In this document: piece after piece, positions 1 to 11,676 of the stretch
Numbering within the stretch: the stretch's first letter is position 1
Layout: every line of letters starts with the position of its first letter
Assembly: GCA_905220665.1 (NCBI GenBank)
Contig: CAJNAR010000155.1
Location: 1 to 64,000, forward strand
Direction: 5' to 3'
Origin: Albugo candida
Lineage: Eukaryota > Oomycota > Peronosporomycetes > Albuginales > Albuginaceae
Length of the DNA: 64,000 nucleotides
Program-made: the position numbers and the translations under genes
Notes under the pieces: model-generated
The model's input: the letters and a program-made list of their open reading frames with translations, nothing else
Databases searched by the model: none
What the model was told of the DNA's origin: nothing

Positions 1-517
1 AATTCGGAATGAGAAAGTATCCCGTCATCGAGCAAACGTTTGCGATATGCGCGCGTGTGCTGAATTGATGGATCGATCGTAGGATTGGGTTCTGGAAACT
101 GCAGTATTGCCAAACGACATCTCTTGAATCAATCGATCTCTCAAAGCGACTCAACTTGAAGATGTAGTTTAACTGTCACTACACGTTGCTGGATCATGGG
201 ACGGGACTCGAGCCCGTATCTCGAAACACTACATAAATATAGTACAACCCTAAGAATGAATGGAAAACGTCAAGGACAACTCGAACGTGTTCACGAATGA
301 TGCGTGATGATGGTTTTCTTGTGTCTCCTCATAAATGCCCGCGCATTACGTATACTGCGAGTTATTCCTACATGCTTTGTAGTAAGACACGACAAAAGAA
401 ACAAGAAGGAAACAGAATCGTAAGACGTTGTTTAGTTCTTGCAAATTGTTTTTCAATTAAAAAGCATCACAACATGCATGCAATGTCGATCATTGAAGTG
501 AGCTCCCTGAAATCGAT

Positions 518-970
518 CTAGCAGAAATACAAACTCTGCCACGCGAAACCGAGACCACATCCGCCGCCATACAAACCGGCACCAAACGCATCCCAGTATC
601 CCAATGGGTACGCCCATCCTCCAAGTCCACCACATGAAAACCCAAACCTCCAAGGACCAAACCCGCCATATCCACCGAGACCGCCGAAACCACCGAGACC
701 ACCCCAGTATTGCTCATTATTACTATCAGTGTCATTTTGTTGTTGCTCGGATGACTTGGCTACTTTCTTGACAGGCTCCACATTGCCTGTAAGTGAGACT
801 CCAGAAGGCAGCTTTACATTCTGAATCGCTTCCAATGCTTGTTCTCGTGTTGGTAGGGACGCATGATGCTCCTGAACGCCTTCCGATGGCAAATCTAGTT
901 TTTCGGGTATACTAGAAACCGCTGGTAAGATGAAAAGAAACATCTTCAACATGAATGATAGGTTCACCAT
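518..970 (-). CDS. Secreted Gly/aromatic-rich protein, array copy 1 (150 aa)
   Basis: I do not recognise the family. The upstream in-frame TTG is not needed: the ATG at 968-970 opens directly on a hydrophobic signal peptide (residues 1-20, rich in Met, Leu and Phe, ending AVSS). Residues 21-87 form a charged/polar linker with KKVAKSSEQQQND-like composition. Residues 88-150 are a Gly/Trp/Tyr/Phe-rich tail with GGLGG-type repeats and cysteines at 113, 138 and the very C terminus (150). Secretion is inferred from the signal peptide and the absence of any membrane segment. Such a tail could assemble on a wall surface or act at the host interface, but neither is shown. This copy has Pro40, Ser83, Gly105 and Asp127-Ala128. 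No intron is evident. Confidence 0.8.
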   Translation of the reverse strand: MVNLSFMLKMFLFILPAVSSIPEKLDLPSEGVQEHHASLPTREQALEAIQNVKLPSGVSLTGNVEPVKKVAKSSEQQQNDTDSNNEQYWGGLGGFGGLGGYGGFGPWRFGFSCGGLGGWAYPLGYWDAFGAGLYGGGCGLGFAWQSLYFC

Positions 971-1531
971 AGCTTGGATCTCGTACAATACAAAGATGTT
1001 AGTCGTTTGTTTCCAATTTCGGAATGAGAAAGTATCCCGTCATCGAGCAAACGTTTGCGATATGCGCGCGTGTGCTGAATTGATGGATCGATCGTAGGAT
1101 TGGGTTCTGGAAACTGCAGTATTGCCAAACGACATCTCTTGAATCAATCGATCTCTCAAAGCGACTCAACTTGAAGATGTAGTTTAACTGTCACTACACG
1201 TTGCTGGATCATGGGACGGGACTCGAGCCCGTATCTCGAAACACTTCATAAATATAGTACAACCCTAAGAATGAATGGAAAACGTCAAGGACAACTCCAA
1301 TGTGTACACAAATGATGCGTGATGATGGTTGCCTCGTGTCTCCTCATAAATGCCCGGCATTACGTATACTGCGAGTTATTCCTACATGCTTTGTAGTGAG
1401 ACACGACAAAAGAAACAAGCAGGAAACAGAATCGTAAGACGTTGTTCAGTTCTTGCAAATTGTTTTTAAATTAAAAAGCATCACAACATGCATGCAATGT
1501 CGATCATTGAAGCGAGCTCCCTGAAATCGAT

Positions 1532-1984
1532 CTAGCAGAAATACAAACTCTGCCACGCGAAACCGAGACCACATCCGCCGCCATACAAACCGGCACCAAA
1601 AGTATTCCAGTATCCCAATGGGTACGCCCATCCTCCAAGTCCACCACATGAAAACCCAAACCTCCAAGGACCAAACCCGCCATATCCACCGAGACCGCCG
1701 AAACCACCGAGACCACCCCAGTATTGCTCATTATTACCATCAGTGTCATTTTGTTGTTGCTCGGATGACTTGGCTACTTTCTTGACAGGCTCCACATTGC
1801 CTGTAAGTGAGACTCCAGAAGGCAGCTTTACATTCTGAATCGCTTCCAATGCTTGTTCTCGTGTTGTTAGGGACGCATGATGCTCCTGAACGCCTTCCGA
1901 TGGCAAATCTAGTTTTTCGGGTATACTAGAAACCGCTGGTAAGATAAAAAGAAACATCTTCAACATGAATGATAGGTTCACCAT
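1532..1984 (-). CDS. Secreted Gly/aromatic-rich protein, array copy 2
   Basis: Intact 150-aa reading frame from the ATG at 1982-1984. It has Thr40 and Asn127-Thr128, and is the only copy with Gly83. Its 3' spacer (about 1240-1530) is of the second class (ttgcctcg, cccggcatt, ttaaatt variants). Confidence 0.78.
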   Translation of the reverse strand: MVNLSFMLKMFLFILPAVSSIPEKLDLPSEGVQEHHASLTTREQALEAIQNVKLPSGVSLTGNVEPVKKVAKSSEQQQNDTDGNNEQYWGGLGGFGGLGGYGGFGPWRFGFSCGGLGGWAYPLGYWNTFGAGLYGGGCGLGFAWQSLYFC

Positions 1985-2546
1985 AGCTTGGATCTCGTAC
2001 AATACAAAGATGTTAGTCGTTTGTTTCCAATTTCGGAATGAGAAAGTATCCCGTCATCGAGCAAACGTTTGCGATATGCGCGCGTCTGCTGAATTGATGG
2101 ATCGATCGTAGGATTGGGTTCTGGAAACTGCAGTATTGCCAAACGACATCTCTTGAATCAATCGATCTCTCAAAGCGACTCAACTTGAAGATGTAGTTTA
2201 ACTGTCACTACACGTTGCTGGATCATGGAACGGGACTCGAGCACGTATCTCGAAACACTTCATAAATATAGTACAACATTAAGAATGAATGGAAAACGTC
2301 AAGGACAACTCCAATGTGTACACAAATGATGCGTGATGATGGTTTTCTTGTGTCTCCTCATAAATGCCCGCGCATTACGTATACTGCGAGTTATTCCTAC
2401 ATGCTTTGTAGTAAGACACGACAAAAGAAACAAGAAGGAAACAGAATCGTAAGACGTTGTTTAGTTCTTGCAAATTGTTTTTCAATTAAAAAGCATCACA
2501 ACATGCATGCAATGTCGATCATTGAAGCGAGCTCCCTGAAATCGAT

Positions 2547-2999
2547 CTAGCAGAAATACAAACTCTGCCACGCGAAACCGAGACCACATCCGCCGCCATA
2601 CAAACCGGCACCAAAAGTATTCCAGTATCCCAATGGGTACGCCCATCCTCCAAGTCCACCACATGAAAACCCAAACCTCCAAGGACCAAACCCGCCATAT
2701 CCACCGAGACCGCCGAAACCACCGAGACCACCCCAGTATTGCTCATTATTACTATCAGTGTCATTTTGTTGTTGCTCGGATGACTTGGCTACTTTCTTGA
2801 CAGGCTCCACATTGCCTGTAAGTGAGACTCCAGAAGGCAGCTTTACATTCTGAATCGCTTCCAATGCTTGTTCTCGTGTTGTTAGGGACGCATGATGCTC
2901 CTGAACGCCTTCCGATGGCAAATCTAGTTTTTCGGGTATACTAGAAACCGCTGGTAAGATGAAAAGAAACATCTTCAACATGAATGATAGGTTCACCAT
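2547..2999 (-). CDS. Secreted Gly/aromatic-rich protein, array copy 3
   Basis: Intact 150-aa frame with Thr40, Ser83 and Asn127-Thr128. The spacer 3' of the gene is a hybrid: second-class bases at about 2230-2330, first-class bases from about 2340 to 2520. Confidence 0.78.
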   Translation of the reverse strand: MVNLSFMLKMFLFILPAVSSIPEKLDLPSEGVQEHHASLTTREQALEAIQNVKLPSGVSLTGNVEPVKKVAKSSEQQQNDTDSNNEQYWGGLGGFGGLGGYGGFGPWRFGFSCGGLGGWAYPLGYWNTFGAGLYGGGCGLGFAWQSLYFC

Positions 3000-3561
3000 A
3001 GCTTGGATCTCGTACAATACAAAGATGTTAGTCGTTTGTTTCCAATTTCGGAATGAGAAAGTATCCCGTCATCGAGCAAACGTTTGCGATATGCGCGCGT
3101 GTGCTGAATTGATGGATCGATCGTAGGATTGGGTTCTGGAAACTGCAGTATTGCCAAACGACATCTCTTGAATCAATCGATCTCTCAAAGCGACTCAACT
3201 TGAAGATGTAGTTTAACTGTCACTACACGTTGCTGGATCATGGGACGGGACTCGAGCCCGTATCTCGAAACACTACATAAATATAGTACAACCCTAAGAA
3301 TGAATGGAAAACGTCAAGGACAACTCGAACGTGTTCACGAATGATGCGTGATGATGGTTTTCTTGTGTCTCCTCATAAATGCCCGCGCATTACGTATACT
3401 GCGAGTTATTCCTACATGCTTTGTAGTAAGACACGACAAAAGAAACAAGCAGGAAACAGAATCGTAAGACGTTGTTTAGTTCTTGCAAATTGTTTTTCAA
3501 TTAAAAAGCATCACAACATGCATGCAATGTCGATCATTGAAGTGAGCTCCCTGAAATCGAT

Positions 3562-4012
3562 CTAGCAGAAATACAAACTCTGCCACGCGAAACCGAGACC
3601 ACATCCGCCGCCATACAAACCGGCACCAAACGCATCCCAGTATCCCAATGGGTACGCCCATCCTCCAAGTCCACCACATGAAAACCCAAACCTCCAAGGA
3701 CCAAACCCGCCATATCCACCGAGACCGCCGAAACCACCGAGACCACCCCAGTATTGCTCATTATTACTATCAGTGTCATTTTGTTGTTGCTCGGATGACT
3801 TGGCTACTTTCTTGACAGGCTCTCATTGCCTGTAAGTGAGACTCCAGAAGGCAGCTTTACATTCTGAATCGCTTCCAATGCTTGTTCTCGTGTTGTTAGG
3901 GACGCATGATGCTCCTGAACGCCTTCCGATGGCAAATCTAGTTTTTCGGGTATACTAGAAACCGCTGGTAAGATGAAAAGAAACATCTTCAACATGATGA
4001 TAGGTTCACCAT
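3562..4012 (-). pseudogene. Secreted Gly/aromatic-rich protein, array copy 4, frameshifted
   Basis: Same gene as its neighbours but 451 bp long, because of two one-base deletions. One lies just after the start (aacatgatgat where others read aacatgaatgat) and stops the frame after a few residues. The other lies mid-gene near 3822 (ggctctcatt instead of ggctccacatt). A third one-base deletion sits in the adjacent spacer near 4117. The clustering of three deletions in one unit could mean a dead copy or a low-quality stretch of sequence. Confidence 0.8.
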
Positions 4013-4573
4013 AGCTTGGATCTCGTACAATACAAAGATGTTAGTCGTTTGTTTCCAATTTCGGAATGAGAAAGTATCCCGTCATCGAGCAAACGTTTGC
4101 GATATGCGCGCGTGTGCGAATTGATGGATCGATCGTAGGATTGGGTTCTGGAAACTGCAGTATTGCCAAACGACATCTCTTGAATCAATCGATCTCTCAA
4201 AGCGACTCAACTTGAAGATGTAGTTTAACTGTCACTACACGTTGCTGGATCATGGGACGGGACTCGAGCCCGTATCTCGAAACACTACATAAATATAGTA
4301 CAACCCTAAGAATGAATGGAAAACGTCAAGGACAACTTCAACGTGTTCACGAATGATGCGTGATGATGGTTTTCTTGTGTCTCCTCATAAATGCCCGCGC
4401 ATTACGTATACTGCGAGTTATTCCTACATGCTTTGTAGTAAGACACGACAAAAGAAACAAGAAGGAAACAGAATCGTAAGACGTTGTTTAGTTCTTGCAA
4501 ATTGTTTTTCAATTAAAAAGCATCACAACATGCATGCAATGTCGATCATTGAAGTGAGCTCCCTGAAATCGAT

Positions 4574-5026
4574 CTAGCAGAAATACAAACTCTGCCACGC
4601 GAAACCGAGACCACATCCGCCGCCATACAAACCGGCACCAAACGCATCCCAGTATCCCAATGGGTACGCCCATCCTCCAAGTCCACCACATGAAAACCCA
4701 AACCTCCAAGGACCAAACCCGCCATATCCACCGAGACCGCCGAAACCACCGAGACCACCCCAGTATTGCTCATTATTACTATCAGTGTCATTTTGTTGTT
4801 GCTCGGATGACTTGGCTACTTTCTTGACAGGCTCCACATTGCCTGTAAGTGAGACTCCAGAAGGCAGCTTTACATTCTGAATCGCTTCCAATGCTTGTTC
4901 TCGTGTTGGTAGGGACGCATGATGCTCCTGAACGCCTTCCGATGGCAAATCTAGTTTTTCGGGTATACTAGAAACCGCTGGTAAGATGAAAAGAAACATC
5001 TTCAACATGAATGATAGGTTCACCAT
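4574..5026 (-). CDS. Secreted Gly/aromatic-rich protein, array copy 5
   Basis: Intact 150-aa frame with Pro40 and Asp127-Ala128. The predicted protein is identical to copy 1. Confidence 0.78.
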   Translation of the reverse strand: MVNLSFMLKMFLFILPAVSSIPEKLDLPSEGVQEHHASLPTREQALEAIQNVKLPSGVSLTGNVEPVKKVAKSSEQQQNDTDSNNEQYWGGLGGFGGLGGYGGFGPWRFGFSCGGLGGWAYPLGYWDAFGAGLYGGGCGLGFAWQSLYFC

Positions 5027-5588
5027 AGCTTGGATCTCGTACAATACAAAGATGTTAGTCGTTTGTTTCCAATTTCGGAATGAGAAAGTATCCCGTCATC
5101 GAGCAAACGTTTGCGATATGCGCGCGTGTGCTGAATTGATGGATCGATCGTAGGATTGGGTTCTGGAAACTGCAGTATTGCCAAACGACATCTCTTGAAT
5201 CAATCGATCTCTCAAAGCGACTCAACTTGAAGATGTAGTTTAACTGTCACTACACGTTGCTGGATCATGGGACGGGACTCGAGCCCGTATCTCGAAACAC
5301 TACATAAATATAGTACAACCCTAAGAATGAATGGAAAACGTCAAGGACAACTTCAACGTGTTCACGAATGATGCGTGATGATGGTTTTCTTGTGTCTCCT
5401 CATAAATGCCCGCGCATTACGTATACTGCGAGTTATTCCTACATGCTTTGTAGTAAGACACGACAAAAGAAACAAGAAGGAAACAGAATCGTAAGACGTT
5501 GTTTAGTTCTTGCAAATTGTTTTTCAATTAAAAAGCATCACAACATGCATGCAATGTCGATCATTGAAGTGAGCTCCCTGAAATCGAT

Positions 5589-6041
5589 CTAGCAGAAATA
5601 CAAACTCTGCCACGCGAAACCGAGACCACATCCGCCGCCATACAAACCGGCACCAAACGCATCCCAGTATCCCAATGGGTACGCCCATCCTCCAAGTCCA
5701 CCACATGAAAACCCAAACCTCCAAGGACCAAACCCGCCATATCCACCGAGACCGCCGAAACCACCGAGACCACCCCAGTATTGCTCATTATTACTATCAG
5801 TGTCATTTTGTTGTTGCTCGGATGACTTGGCTACTTTCTTGACAGGCTCCACATTGCCTGTAAGTGAGACTCCAGAAGGCAGCTTTACATTCTGAATCGC
5901 TTCCAATGCTTGTTCTCGTGTTGGTAGGGACGCATGATGCTCCTGAACGCCTTCCGATGGCAAATCTAGTTTTTCGGGTATACTAGAAACCGCTGGTAAG
6001 ATGAAAAGAAACATCTTCAACATGAATGATAGGTTCACCAT
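5589..6041 (-). CDS. Secreted Gly/aromatic-rich protein, array copy 6
   Basis: Intact frame; predicted protein identical to copies 1 and 5. Confidence 0.78.
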   Translation of the reverse strand: MVNLSFMLKMFLFILPAVSSIPEKLDLPSEGVQEHHASLPTREQALEAIQNVKLPSGVSLTGNVEPVKKVAKSSEQQQNDTDSNNEQYWGGLGGFGGLGGYGGFGPWRFGFSCGGLGGWAYPLGYWDAFGAGLYGGGCGLGFAWQSLYFC

Positions 6042-6603
6042 AGCTTGGATCTCGTACAATACAAAGATGTTAGTCGTTTGTTTCCAATTTCGGAATGAGA
6101 AAGTATCCCGTCATCGAGCAAACGTTTGCGATATGCGCGCGTCTGCTGAATTGATGGATCGATCGTAGGATTGGGTTCTGGAAACTGCAGTATTGCCAAA
6201 CGACATCTCTTGAATCAATCGATCTCTCAAAGCGACTCAACTTGAAGATGTAGTTTAACTGTCACTACACGTTGCTGGATCATGGGACGGGACTCGAGCC
6301 CGTATCTCGAAACACTACATAAATATAGTACAACCCTAAGAATGAATGGAAAACGTCAAGGACAACTTCAACGTGTTCACGAATGATGCGTGATGATGGT
6401 TTTCTTGTGTCTCCTCATAAATGCCCGCGCATTACGTATACTGCGAGTTATTCCTACATGCTTTGTAGTAAGACACGACAAAAGAAACAAGAAGGAAACA
6501 GAATCGTAAGACGTTGTTTAGTTCTTGCAAATTGTTTTTCAATTAAAAAGCATCACAACATGCATGCAATGTCGATCATTGAAGTGAGCTCCCTGAAATC
6601 GAT

Positions 6604-7056
6604 CTAGCAGAAATACAAACTCTGCCACGCGAAACCGAGACCACATCCGCCGCCATACAAACCGGCACCAAACGCATCCCAGTATCCCAATGGGTACGCC
6701 CATCCTCCAAGTCCACCACATGAAAACCCAAACCTCCAAGGACCAAACCCGCCATATCCACCGAGACCGCCGAAACCACCGAGACCACCCCAGTATTGCT
6801 CATTATTACTATCAGTGTCATTTTGTTGTTGCTCGGATGACTTGGCTACTTTCTTGACAGGCTCCACATTGCCTGTAAGTGAGACTCCAGAAGGCAGCTT
6901 TACATTCTGAATCGCTTCCAATGCTTGTTCTCGTGTTGGTAGGGACGCATGATGCTCCTGAACGCCTTCCGATGGCAAATCTAGTTTTTCGGGTATACTA
7001 GAAACCGCTGGTAAGATGAAAAGAAACATCTTCAACATGAATGATAGGTTCACCAT
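6604..7056 (-). CDS. Secreted Gly/aromatic-rich protein, array copy 7
   Basis: Intact frame; predicted protein identical to copies 1, 5 and 6. Copies 5 to 9 form the most homogeneous block of the array. Confidence 0.78.
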   Translation of the reverse strand: MVNLSFMLKMFLFILPAVSSIPEKLDLPSEGVQEHHASLPTREQALEAIQNVKLPSGVSLTGNVEPVKKVAKSSEQQQNDTDSNNEQYWGGLGGFGGLGGYGGFGPWRFGFSCGGLGGWAYPLGYWDAFGAGLYGGGCGLGFAWQSLYFC

Positions 7057-7618
7057 AGCTTGGATCTCGTACAATACAAAGATGTTAGTCGTTTGTTTCC
7101 AATTTCGGAATGAGAAAGTATCCCGTCATCGAGCAAACGTTTGCGATATGCGCGCGTGTGCTGAATTGATGGATCGATCGTAGGATTGGGTTCTGGAAAC
7201 TGCAGTATTGCCAAACGACATCTCTTGAATCAATCGATCTCTCAAAGCGACTCAACTTGAAGATGTAGTTTAACTGTCACTACACGTTGCTGGATCATGG
7301 GACGGGACTCGAGCCCGTATCTCGAAACACTACATAAATATAGTACAACCCTAAGAATGAATGGAAAACGTCAAGGACAACTTCAACGTGTTCACGAATG
7401 ATGCGTGATGATGGTTTTCTTGTGTCTCCTCATAAATGCCCGCGCATTACGTATACTGCGAGTTATTCCTACATGCTTTGTAGTAAGACACGACAAAAGA
7501 AACAAGAAGGAAACAGAATCGTAAGACGTTGTTTAGTTCTTGCAAATTGTTTTTCAATTAAAAAGCATCACAACATGCATGCAATGTCGATCATTGAAGT
7601 GAGCTCCCTGAAATCGAT

Positions 7619-8071
7619 CTAGCAGAAATACAAACTCTGCCACGCGAAACCGAGACCACATCCGCCGCCATACAAACCGGCACCAAACGCATCCCAGTAT
7701 CCCAATGGGTACGCCCATCCTCCAAGTCCACCACATGAAAACCCAAACCTCCAAGGACCAAACCCGCCATATCCACCGAGACCGCCGAAACCACCGAGAC
7801 CACCCCAGTATTGCTCATTATTACTATCAGTGTCATTTTGTTGTTGCTCGGATGACTTGGCTACTTTCTTGACAGGCTCCACATTGCCTGTAAGTGAGAC
7901 TCCAGAAGGCAGCTTTACATTCTGAATCGCTTCCAATGCTTGTTCTCGTGTTGTTAGGGACGCATGATGCTCCTGAACGCCTTCCGATGGCAAATCTAGT
8001 TTTTCGGGTATACTAGAAACCGCTGGTAAGATGAAAAGAAACATCTTCAACATGAATGATAGGTTCACCAT
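7619..8071 (-). CDS. Secreted Gly/aromatic-rich protein, array copy 8
   Basis: Intact frame. It differs from its neighbours by Thr40 in place of Pro40 and keeps Asp127-Ala128. Confidence 0.78.
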   Translation of the reverse strand: MVNLSFMLKMFLFILPAVSSIPEKLDLPSEGVQEHHASLTTREQALEAIQNVKLPSGVSLTGNVEPVKKVAKSSEQQQNDTDSNNEQYWGGLGGFGGLGGYGGFGPWRFGFSCGGLGGWAYPLGYWDAFGAGLYGGGCGLGFAWQSLYFC

Positions 8072-8633
8072 AGCTTGGATCTCGTACAATACAAAGATGT
8101 TAGTCGTTTGTTTCCAATTTCGGAATGAGAAAGTATCCCGTCATCGAGCAAACGTTTGCGATATGCGCGCGTGTGCTGAATTGATGGATCGATCGTAGGA
8201 TTGGGTTCTGGAAACTGCAGTATTGCCAAACGACATCTCTTGAATCAATCGATCTCTCAAAGCGACTCAACTTGAAGATGTAGTTTAACTGTCACTACAC
8301 GTTGCTGGATCATGGGACGGGACTCGAGCCCGTATCTCGAAACACTACATAAATATAGTACAACCCTAAGAATGAATGGAAAACGTCAAGGACAACTCGA
8401 ACGTGTTCACGAATGATGCGTGATGATGGTTTTCTTGTGTCTCCTCATAAATGCCCGCGCATTACGTATACTGCGAGTTATTCCTACATGCTTTGTAGTA
8501 AGACACGACAAAAGAAACAAGAAGGAAACAGAATCGTAAGACGTTGTTTAGTTCTTGCAAATTGTTTTTCAATTAAAAAGCATCACAACATGCATGCAAT
8601 GTCGATCATTGAAGTGAGCTCCCTGAAATCGAT

Positions 8634-9086
8634 CTAGCAGAAATACAAACTCTGCCACGCGAAACCGAGACCACATCCGCCGCCATACAAACCGGCACCA
8701 AACGCATCCCAGTATCCCAATGGGTACGCCCATCCTCCAAGTCCACCACATGAAAACCCAAACCTCCAAGGACCAAACCCGCCATATCCACCGAGACCGC
8801 CGAAACCACCGAGACCACCCCAGTATTGCTCATTATTACTATCAGTGTCATTTTGTTGTTGCTCGGATGACTTGGCTACTTTCTTGACAGGCTCCACATT
8901 GCCTGTAAGTGAGACTCCAGAAGGCAGCTTTACATTCTGAATCGCTTCCAATGCTTGTTCTCGTGTTGGTAGGGACGCATGATGCTCCTGAACGCCTTCC
9001 GATGGCAAATCTAGTTTTTCGGGTATACTAGAAACCGCTGGTAAGATGAAAAGAAACATCTTCAACATGAATGATAGGTTCACCAT
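8634..9086 (-). CDS. Secreted Gly/aromatic-rich protein, array copy 9
   Basis: Intact frame; predicted protein identical to copy 1. Confidence 0.78.
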   Translation of the reverse strand: MVNLSFMLKMFLFILPAVSSIPEKLDLPSEGVQEHHASLPTREQALEAIQNVKLPSGVSLTGNVEPVKKVAKSSEQQQNDTDSNNEQYWGGLGGFGGLGGYGGFGPWRFGFSCGGLGGWAYPLGYWDAFGAGLYGGGCGLGFAWQSLYFC

Positions 9087-9647
9087 AGCTTGGATCTCGT
9101 ACAATACAAAGATGTTAGTCGTTTGTTTCCAATTTCGGAATGAGAAAGTATCCCGTCATCGAGCAAACGTTTGCGATATGCGCGCGTGTGCTGAATTGAT
9201 GGATCGATCGTAGGATTGGGTTCTGGAAACTGCAGTATTGCCAAACGACATCTCTTGAATCAATCGATCTCTCAAAGCGACTCAACTTGAAGATGTAGTT
9301 TAACTGTCACTACACGTTGCTGGATCATGGGACGGGACTCGAGCCCGTATCTCGAAACACTTCATAAATATAGTACAACCCTAAGAATGAATGGAAAACG
9401 TCAAGGACAACTCCAATGTGTACACAAATGATGCGTGATGATGGTTGCCTCGTGTCTCCTCATAAATGCCCGGCATTACGTATACTGCGAGTTATTCCTA
9501 CATGCTTTGTAGTGAGACACGACAAAAGAAACAAGCAGGAAACAGAATCGTAAGACGTTGTTCAGTTCTTGCAAATTGTTTTTAAATTAAAAAGCATCAC
9601 AACATGCATGCAATGTCGATCATTGAAGCGAGCTCCCTGAAATCGAT

Positions 9648-10100
9648 CTAGCAGAAATACAAACTCTGCCACGCGAAACCGAGACCACATCCGCCGCCAT
9701 ACAAACCGGCACCAAACGCATCCCAGTATCCCAATGGGTACGCCCATCCTCCAAGTCCACCACATGAAAACCCAAACCTCCAAGGACCAAACCCGCCATA
9801 TCCACCGAGACCGCCGAAACCACCGAGACCACCCCAGTATTGCTCATTATTACTATCAGTGTCATTTTGTTGTTGCTCGGATGACTTGGCTACTTTCTTG
9901 ACAGGCTCCACATTGCCTGTAAGTGAGACTCCAGAAGGCAGCTTTACATTCTGAATCGCTTCCAATGCTTGTTCTCGTGTTGTTAGGGACGCATGATGCT
10001 CCTGAACGCCTTCCGATGGCAAATCTAGTTTTTCGGGTATACTAGAAACCGCTGGTAAGATAAAAAGAAACATCTTCAACATGAATGATAGGTTCACCAT
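9648..10100 (-). CDS. Secreted Gly/aromatic-rich protein, array copy 10 (mosaic)
   Basis: Intact frame with Thr40 and Asp127-Ala128. Its 3' spacer is of the second class, which elsewhere accompanies Asn127-Thr128. This copy therefore joins a second-class flank to first-class coding sequence. Confidence 0.78.
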   Translation of the reverse strand: MVNLSFMLKMFLFILPAVSSIPEKLDLPSEGVQEHHASLTTREQALEAIQNVKLPSGVSLTGNVEPVKKVAKSSEQQQNDTDSNNEQYWGGLGGFGGLGGYGGFGPWRFGFSCGGLGGWAYPLGYWDAFGAGLYGGGCGLGFAWQSLYFC

Positions 10101-10662
10101 AGCTTGGATCTCGTACAATACAAAGATGTTAGTCGTTTGTTTCCAATTTCGGAATGAGAAAGTATCCCGTCATCGAGCAAACGTTTGCGATATGCGCGCG
10201 TGTGCTGAATTGATGGATCGATCGTAGGATTGGGTTCTGGAAACTGCAGTATTGCCAAACGACATCTCTTGAATCAATCGATCTCTCAAAGCGACTCAAC
10301 TTGAAGATGTAGTTTAACTGTCACTACACGTTGCTGGATCATGGGACGGGACTCGAGCCCGTATCTCGAAACACTTCATAAATATAGTACAACCCTAAGA
10401 ATGAATGGAAAACGTCAAGGACAACTCCAATGTGTACACAAATGATGCGTGATGATGGTTTTCTTGTGTCTCCTCATAAATGCCCGCGCATTACGTATAC
10501 TGCGAGTTATTCCTACATGCTTTGTAGTAAGACACGACAAAAGAAACAAGAAGGAAACAGAATCGTAAGACGTTGTTTAGTTCTTGCAAATTGTTTTTCA
10601 ATTAAAAAGCATCACAACATGCATGCAATGTCGATCATTGAAGTGAGCTCCCTGAAATCGAT

Positions 10663-11115
10663 CTAGCAGAAATACAAACTCTGCCACGCGAAACCGAGAC
10701 CACATCCGCCGCCATACAAACCGGCACCAAAAGTATTCCAGTATCCCAATGGGTACGCCCATCCTCCAAGTCCACCACATGAAAACCCAAACCTCCAAGG
10801 ACTAAACCCGCCATATCCACCGAGACCGCCGAAACCACCGAGACCACCCCAGTATTGCTCATTATTACTATCAGTGTCATTTTGTTGTTGCTCGGATGAC
10901 TTGGCTACTTTCTTGACAGGCTCCACATTGCCTGTAAGTGAGACTCCAGAAGGCAGCTTTACATTCTGAATCGCTTCCAATGCTTGTTCTCGTGTTGGTA
11001 GGGACGCATGATGCTCCTGAACGCCTTCCGATGGCAAATCTAGTTTTTCGGGTATACTAGAAACCGCTGGTAAGATAAAAAGAAACATCTTCAACATGAA
11101 TGATAGGTTCACCAT
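10663..11115 (-). CDS. Secreted Gly/aromatic-rich protein, array copy 11
   Basis: Intact frame with Pro40 and Asn127-Thr128. It is the only copy with Ser105, from a single base change at about 10802. Its 3' spacer is hybrid. Confidence 0.78.
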   Translation of the reverse strand: MVNLSFMLKMFLFILPAVSSIPEKLDLPSEGVQEHHASLPTREQALEAIQNVKLPSGVSLTGNVEPVKKVAKSSEQQQNDTDSNNEQYWGGLGGFGGLGGYGGFSPWRFGFSCGGLGGWAYPLGYWNTFGAGLYGGGCGLGFAWQSLYFC

Positions 11116-11676
11116 AGCTTGGATCTCGTACAATACAAAGATGTTAGTCGTTTGTTTCCAATTTCGGAATGAGAAAGTATCCCGTCATCGAGCAAACGTT
11201 TGCGATATGCGCGCGTGTGCTGAATTGATGGATCGATCGTAGGATTGGGTTCTGGAAACTGCAGTATTGCCAAACGACATCTCTTGCATCAATCGATCTC
11301 TCAAAGCGACTCAACTTGAAGATGTATTTTAACTGTCACTACACGTTGCTGGATCATGGAACGGGACTCGAGCACGTATCTCGAAACACTTCATAAATAT
11401 AGTACAACATTAAGAATGAATGGAAAACGTCAAGGACAACTCCAATGTGTACACAAATGATGCGTGATGATGGTTGCCTCGTGTCTCCTCATCAATGCCC
11501 GGCATTACGTATACTGCGAGTTATTCCTACATGCTTTGTAGTGGGACACGACAAAAGAAACAAGCAGGAAACAGAATCGTAAGACGTTGTTTAGTTCTTG
11601 CAAATTGTTTTTAAATTAAAAAGCATCACAACATGCATGTAATGTCGATCATTGAAGCGAGCTCCCTGAAATCGAT

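Noticed and set aside
297..521. 74-codon plus-strand frame repeated in many array units, overlapping the end of the secreted-protein gene
   Set aside because: It is broken or altered by frameshifts in several units (for example units 2, 10 and 12) while the minus-strand gene stays open, so it is a by-product of the conserved spacer rather than a gene.
490..735. 81-codon minus-strand frame inside each array gene
   Set aside because: Overlaps the secreted-protein gene in another frame and arises from its Gly-rich codon pattern; no independent start context or domain.
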